Notes under the pieces: model-generated | The model's input: the letters and a program-made list of their open reading frames with translations, nothing else | The model's database searches: none | Told to the model about the DNA's origin: nothing | Program-made: the position numbers and the translations under genes | Part shown: positions 59,546 to 64,000 of the stretch, in pieces | Position numbering within the stretch: position 1 is the stretch's first letter | Layout: each line of letters begins with the position of its first letter | Assembly (NCBI GenBank): GCA_014843695.1 | Contig: CM026404.1 | Location: 57,771,931-57,835,930 of the forward strand | Length of the DNA stretch: 64,000 bases | From: Archivesica marissinica | Lineage: Eukaryota; Mollusca; Bivalvia; Venerida; Vesicomyidae | Direction of reading: 5' to 3'

Positions 59546-60403
59546 ATAAGCATTTCTTAAAAAGGTACTTCAATTTACATATTATGTGCACTGCGTCCCT
59601 TTTGAAAATCCCATCTGAAAGATGTCATTACACATGCTAGTTCATTTGACACCATGACGTCCTAATACCCAATCCGTAAATTAATATATTTTAGTTTAGT
59701 TTAATCATATTGTATTGCTATATACATGTACATAATAAATTCAAAGACATATATAATAAGAGCAAAAGCAAATGGGTTGGGCCACAAGTTCTGAACAACA
59801 TTAGTAATTGGCCCTTCCCATGAGAGTATGTTGAACTGCAATACTGGCCAATATGTAACATATGACATGCATATTTGAAGTATAATGAGATATTATTTAT
59901 CAAGTCGAAAGGCAATTGAAACAGTGTTTGAATGATAAAAAAAAAAAACTCAACTTTTACTAACGCTGTTGCTAGGTTCAGTTCCCCAGGTGAGAGATCC
60001 CCATGGTGCGCACGATCGGAAGTTATTAACATAGCGAATGTTGTGATGCTAACGTGATCACAAATTAGAAACGCTTTGATTGTTTAATATACTTTTGAAC
60101 TGCTGCAAATATAATTATATTTTCGTTCACATTTAGTGTTTCGCGGCCATGTAAAAGCAGGTTGACACTTAGTTGTCATAGTGTGGACATAGTTGTGACC
60201 GGTGACAGTGTGGCTGAGCCACGTGACCGAGGATGCGTGAGTTGTATTCCTGCAAGAATCACGGCGACTGTGTCTTTAAACAAGATACAGCTACACATGT
60301 GTTACGATGGCCACATCCATTACGCAATCAATCTGTATTAAGCAGCCAGTTTCCAGATTTCAATGTGTTGTTTTCAATGTACATTCGATTTGTAACCGTT
60401 TTA

Positions 60404-60637
60404 GTTTATACAAATTTAGCTTAGCTCGATTGCGAAACAAGTTCTTATAAACTTATATTAATCACTCTCGAGATCTCATTCCCGATGGAATCGATCGCCA
60501 CGAGGGAGAGAGAGAAGAGGCATGTGGAATATAAATAGCTTGCCTAAGGGAACACTCGTAACGGCTAAAGTTGGGCGCGAACTCCGGGCCTTTCGCACAT
60601 GAAGCCAACGCTTTACCACTGCGCAATCACGACTTCC
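60404..60637 (-). mobile_element. SINE-B, full length
   Basis: TTTATACAAATTTAGCTTAG to GCAATCACGACTTCC. Lies 94 bp from another copy in the opposite orientation. Confidence 0.82.
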
Positions 60638-60730
60638 CTAAACACATACTTTTAAAATAAACAACATAGAGTACGGTCAACACGTATGTTTAGAAATACA
60701 CATGTAGAAACTTGATGTTGAAAATGTAAA

Positions 60731-60966
60731 GTGGAAGTCGTGATAGCGCCGTGGATGCGCGTTCGCTTCAGGTGCGAAATGTCTGGAGTTCGAGCCCCAC
60801 TGGAGCTGTTACGATTGTGCCCTTAGGCAATGCATATACATTCCACGTTGCCTCTTCTCTCCCTCGTGGCGATGGATTCCATCAGGAATGAGGTCTCGAG
60901 TGCGATTAATATAAGTTGTAATAATTTGTTTCGCAATCGAGGTAAAATAAATTTGTATAAACTAAA
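60731..60966 (+). mobile_element. SINE-B, full length
   Basis: GTGGAAGTCGTGATAGCGCC to TAAAATAAATTTGTATAAAC. Partner of the inverted copy at 60404-60637. Confidence 0.85.
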
Positions 60967-61311
60967 GTTAATTGATAAATATCTAGAACAATATATTGTT
61001 TATTGAGATCAATATCGACCATAATGAATGAACAGTATATATATCAATATTTTACCGATTTATGTTATGGGTAACCAAAGAGTTTAATGTACATATGATA
61101 TTAATAAGGATCACACTCACTGAATACATATTTGACCTGGGTTTCATTTGGTCGCGAAATTCGGTGACACATCTTTTGGAGGGGAAAATGTTACCATAGA
61201 TACAATCAATTTTGCAAAAAAACTCTTAGAAACCCTACATTGTTTCAACGTATATGTTTTGGGTCGATATCTAGCATATTGAAGCCCCTTGTCACTAAAA
61301 ATGGAATATCA

Positions 61312-61640
61312 TGTATGTACGTTTGCTTGTTTGGGTCTTACGCCTGCATCGGCACCATTTGAACTGCCCCCGTGTTGTCCCCCCGGGGCTCAGCACCATA
61401 AACACCGCAACGGCCTGCCATTTGCATTGTCCATACTTCCGTTCCGAGCCCCCACATAGGTATATACATTTATCTAAATATCTCCATCCCAAAAGCACCA
61501 TTTTGGGCTATATCACCTGCTCGTAGTTTACCTAACAACACCTTTCCTGGGCAGGCTCCAGCGGTTAACAAGTATTTAGCACACCTCCGTAAGAAACTGC
61601 AAACAGTATCATGTGAATGAGACATAACCTGAGTGGGGCT
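61312..61640 (-). mobile_element. SINE-D with internal insertion
   Basis: Alternative tail CGTTTGCTTGTTTGGGTCTT, a foreign C-rich insert at about 61362-61500 between two copies of GCACCATTTTGGGC/GCACCATTTGAAC, then GGCTCCAGCGGTTAACAAGT. Confidence 0.65.
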
Positions 61641-61668
61641 CCATGGGTGTACATTTATTTTGTTTTTG

Positions 61669-61912
61669 TTTAAACTTTATTTAATCTACAACGATTGCGA
61701 AGCAAGTTCTAACAACTTATATTAATCACTCTCGTTGGAGCGGATGAAAGCGTAAATGTGGTCATTCGCGTGGGAGGAAACCGGAGTACCCGGAGAAAAC
61801 CAACTGTCCGATCTGGCGACTACCGTACCATCTCACATACTTCCCTGTCCGAGGCTAGAACCCGGGTTGCATTGGTGAGAAGCGAGCGCGCTAACCACTG
61901 CGCTAATCGGAG
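61669..61912 (-). mobile_element. SINE-C, full length
   Basis: GTTTAAACTTTATTTAATCT to CACTGCGCTAATCGGAG. Confidence 0.82.
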
Positions 61913-62247
61913 TGTACTGTAATATGGCGATGCATTTATAACTAGTCCGAACAGGCTTTAACCCGATTGTAATAAACCGATCCAGAAGAGCAGACTACAT
62001 AAGCTGATTAAGTACTCTTATAATTCGCACAGGATATAATGCGCACAATTAGATATATATGACGTTTTTATTCGTGTTTGTATAATAATGGATAACTAAT
62101 GAGCGTTTATAACTAAAATGTGGCTGTCTTGTGAATTCATACACAATATTGAGTTAATGTGCAGTACACCACAGACGTCTGATAGTCTGGCCATGGTAGC
62201 ATTAGTCAGGCATTTATATTTGTAAAAAGGTATAAGATTTATTGGTG

Positions 62248-62653
62248 GTAAAACGATTGCGAAACAAGCTTTAAATACTTATATTAATCACTCCCATTCG
62301 CGGCAATGAAACCGTATACAGTCAAACCTGTTTTAGTGGTCACCTCTATTAAACAGTCCACCTGTATTAAGCCAATTTCCAGAGTCCCCAATATGTTGCT
62401 TTGTTATACATTGATATCTATTAATCAGCCACCTGTACTAAGAAGCTACTTTCTGTGGCTCCCGTGGATGGCTGCTTTAAAGAGGTTTGACTGCATTTTG
62501 TCATTCATGAGGTAGGAAATTGGAGTACCCGGATGAGACCCATATGTTCGATATGGCGATCACAGTACCATCTCATAATCCACGCTGTCAGAGGATCGAA
62601 CCCAGATTGAATTTGTGAGAAACGAGCTTGCTAATCACGACACCAATCGAACA
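62248..62653 (-). mobile_element. SINE-C, diverged, split by MITE-4
   Basis: Tail 62248-62318 (AAACGATTGCGAAACAAGC), then the MITE, then body and head from TGTCATTCATGAGGTAGG to CACCAATCGAACAG. Confidence 0.75.
62319..62493. mobile_element. pogo-like MITE-4 inserted into a SINE-C
   Basis: CAGTCAAACCTGTTTTAGTG to AGAGGTTTGACTG, TA on the left. It interrupts the SINE-C at 62248-62653. Confidence 0.75.
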
Positions 62654-62757
62654 GAAATATTGTAGAGGCAAGAAATAGCTGTTTCAACTTTTATTAATAA
62701 CTTATTGGTAGCTGCTAATATTAAGCAAATAAATACAAATACAGCACATTTATTGCA

Positions 62758-63457
62758 TTAAAGCGACACTGTGAAAACACAAATTTCTATAGAATGTATT
62801 TTCCTATTATATGGTATAATTTTCCCCCAAATATTTTCCTTCAATAATACACAACTTATACGCGGTTTGTTGACATAACAAAATAATGTAAACATCCAAG
62901 CGTGATATTGTTTGGCAATATTAAACTGAGACATTTGCATATTCCGTGAACTTACTTCGTTAATAATCGGATTTCCGAAGTAAAATATGAGCTTTAGAGT
63001 ATGGTACAATTACTTACTGACTTGATTCAAATATTAACGGTAAAAACCTAACGCATGTCCTGGTCGTAGTTCACGGAAACTTACGAAGGCTTTGGCGGAG
63101 ATTAATGAGTCTCAGTTTAATGTTGCCAAGTAATACAACTAGTGTATCCTGAATAACACGATTTATGGTACAGATTTACCGTTATATCTCACAGTTGTGC
63201 TTATATATTTGTAGACTAATCTTAGTTAATTTATCTCTAAACGACATTATCTCGCGTTTAGTATTGACTCCGATGACATAACAAACGTCACGTCAGGAGC
63301 ATGGATGACCGTTATATGAAATCATACTTTCAATCCACAAAAACACTGTTTAATGATTCAATGTTAGAATTCGAATGTATTCGGAAGAATTTGTAGTAGC
63401 AATGCATATACGTGAACATTGCATTTTATTTGCTCTTTGCGATGTAATGTCGCTTAA
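62758..63457. mobile_element. TTAA-flanked MITE-1, about 700 bp
   Basis: Left TTAAAGCGACACTGTGAAAA (internal deletion of CTACATCG), right GCGATGTAATGTCGCTTAA. It is longer than the 37799 copy owing to an extra internal segment around 62900-63120. Confidence 0.75.
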
Positions 63458-63589
63458 ATAATAAAAAATTATATCATATAACTACGTAGTGCAAAATAAA
63501 TACAACTAGCACGTGTTTGTTTGTTTCTGTCATGACTGTAATTCTATTACACAAGTTAAACAATGTCACACGAGCGCAAATCAAATAAA

Positions 63590-63665
63590 GAATAAATATA
63601 TGATACTATACATAAAGAATAAATATATGACATTATACACAAAGAATAAATATATGATATTATAC
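63590..63665. repeat. About 27-bp tandem repeat
   Basis: AAAGAATAAATATATGATAC, three to four copies. Confidence 0.88.
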
Positions 63666-63691
63666 AGACAACAAATACTTTCGAATAATAT

Positions 63692-63896
63692 ATACTGAGT
63701 CAAAAAAGAAACGATACCTGGTGTTTATGTGTCTATAATTTCAACATTTATTAAGAAAATTCTTTGAAAATTCATAAGATGATAGTCCAACATGTTTGAA
63801 AGAGGAGCACATAAAGCATAATGAGCCTCCGAAACTGTCTGCTGCGTGATGACGTAATTCGTCGGACAGGGGTCTAATGGAGTTTTCACACAGACG
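63692..63896 (-). mobile_element. 3' end and terminal repeat of the right-edge Tc1 element
   Basis: From TA, then CTGAGTCAAAAAAGAAACG, to the transposase stop. The repeat resembles the ends of the putative element at 50509-51654 (ACTGACACCAAAAAGAAACT). The other end is outside the window. Confidence 0.65.
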
Positions 63897-64000
63897 TCAA
63901 TACCGAGTATGGGCACCATTTGCGTCTCTCACTGCAATGCACCGCCGTCGCATCGAACGGAAGAGTGTCTGAATCTCTTGCTGGTCAATATTTGTCCACT
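63897..64000 (-). CDS. Tc1/mariner transposase, C-terminus, running off the window
   Basis: Minus-strand reading WTNIDQQEIQTLF, then MRRRCIAVRDANGAHTRY and TGA at 63899-63897. It is open to the window edge, so it may belong to a longer or intact transposase beyond 64000. The 3' end of the element with a terminal repeat lies at 63692-63896. Confidence 0.85.
   Translation of the reverse strand, partial: WTNIDQQEIQTLFRSMRRRCIAVRDANGAHTRY

Overview
This is eukaryotic, intron-rich, AT-rich animal DNA, most likely from a mollusc (a bivalve is my best guess). The basis is the vertebrate-unlike repeat content, animal-type calmodulin and globin exon structures, several tRNA-headed SINE families, Tc1, hAT and piggyBac-like DNA transposon remnants, and many long minisatellites. 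The species cannot be fixed from this sequence alone. Very little is protein coding: one complete calmodulin-like gene and the last exon of a globin gene. Everything else recognised is transposon debris, satellite-like DNA or assembly gap.

Layout. 1-5173 and 6498-about 11480 are two near-identical copies of one block (SINE-A tail, a TTAA-flanked MITE, about 1.7 kb of unrecognised AT-rich DNA, a LINE reverse-transcriptase pseudogene with a nested SINE-B, a SINE-C and a 60-bp minisatellite). A 1000-N gap separates them. 11.4-17.8 kb holds minisatellites and SINEs. 17870-18031 (+) is the terminal exon of a globin gene whose earlier exons I could not find. 18-27 kb holds SINEs, a LINE fragment, a broken hAT-type (DUF4371) transposase and a 1.2-kb (ACAG)n tract. 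27.6-30.9 kb is a cluster of three large inverted-repeat structures, including a 1036-bp foldback element with a 6-bp target-site duplication. 31200-33741 is a second 1000-N gap followed by 1.5 kb of pure (CA)n. 34-39 kb holds a shortened Tc1/mariner element, a LINE fragment, MITEs and SINEs.

39415-56784 (-) is a six-exon calmodulin-like gene. I assembled it from splice sites and reading phase: 154 codons plus stop, four canonical EF-hands, ending in a 29-nt final coding exon, with the start codon immediately before the first intron as in classical calmodulin genes. Its introns carry minisatellites, nested SINEs and, unusually, two arrays made of copies of the gene's own 3' splice sites. 57.3-64 kb is upstream of the gene: a minisatellite born from a SINE tail plus its target site, more SINEs and MITEs, and the 3' end of a Tc1/mariner transposase running off the right edge.

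SINE naming used here. SINE-A: head starts near CGGATCTGTAGTCCAGTGG, body has GATGGGACGTTAAACCGAGG, tail CGACGATAAATAAACG. SINE-B: head GGAAGTCGTGATAGCGCAG, body CCTTAGGCAAGGCATTTAAA, tail TCGCAATCGAGCTAAAATAA. SINE-C: head CTGTCCGATTAGCGCAGTGG, body CCGGGTACTCCGGTTTCCTC, tail TTGTAAAATAAATAAAGTTT. SINE-D, SINE-E and SINE-F are defined in their entries. These are working names, not database names.
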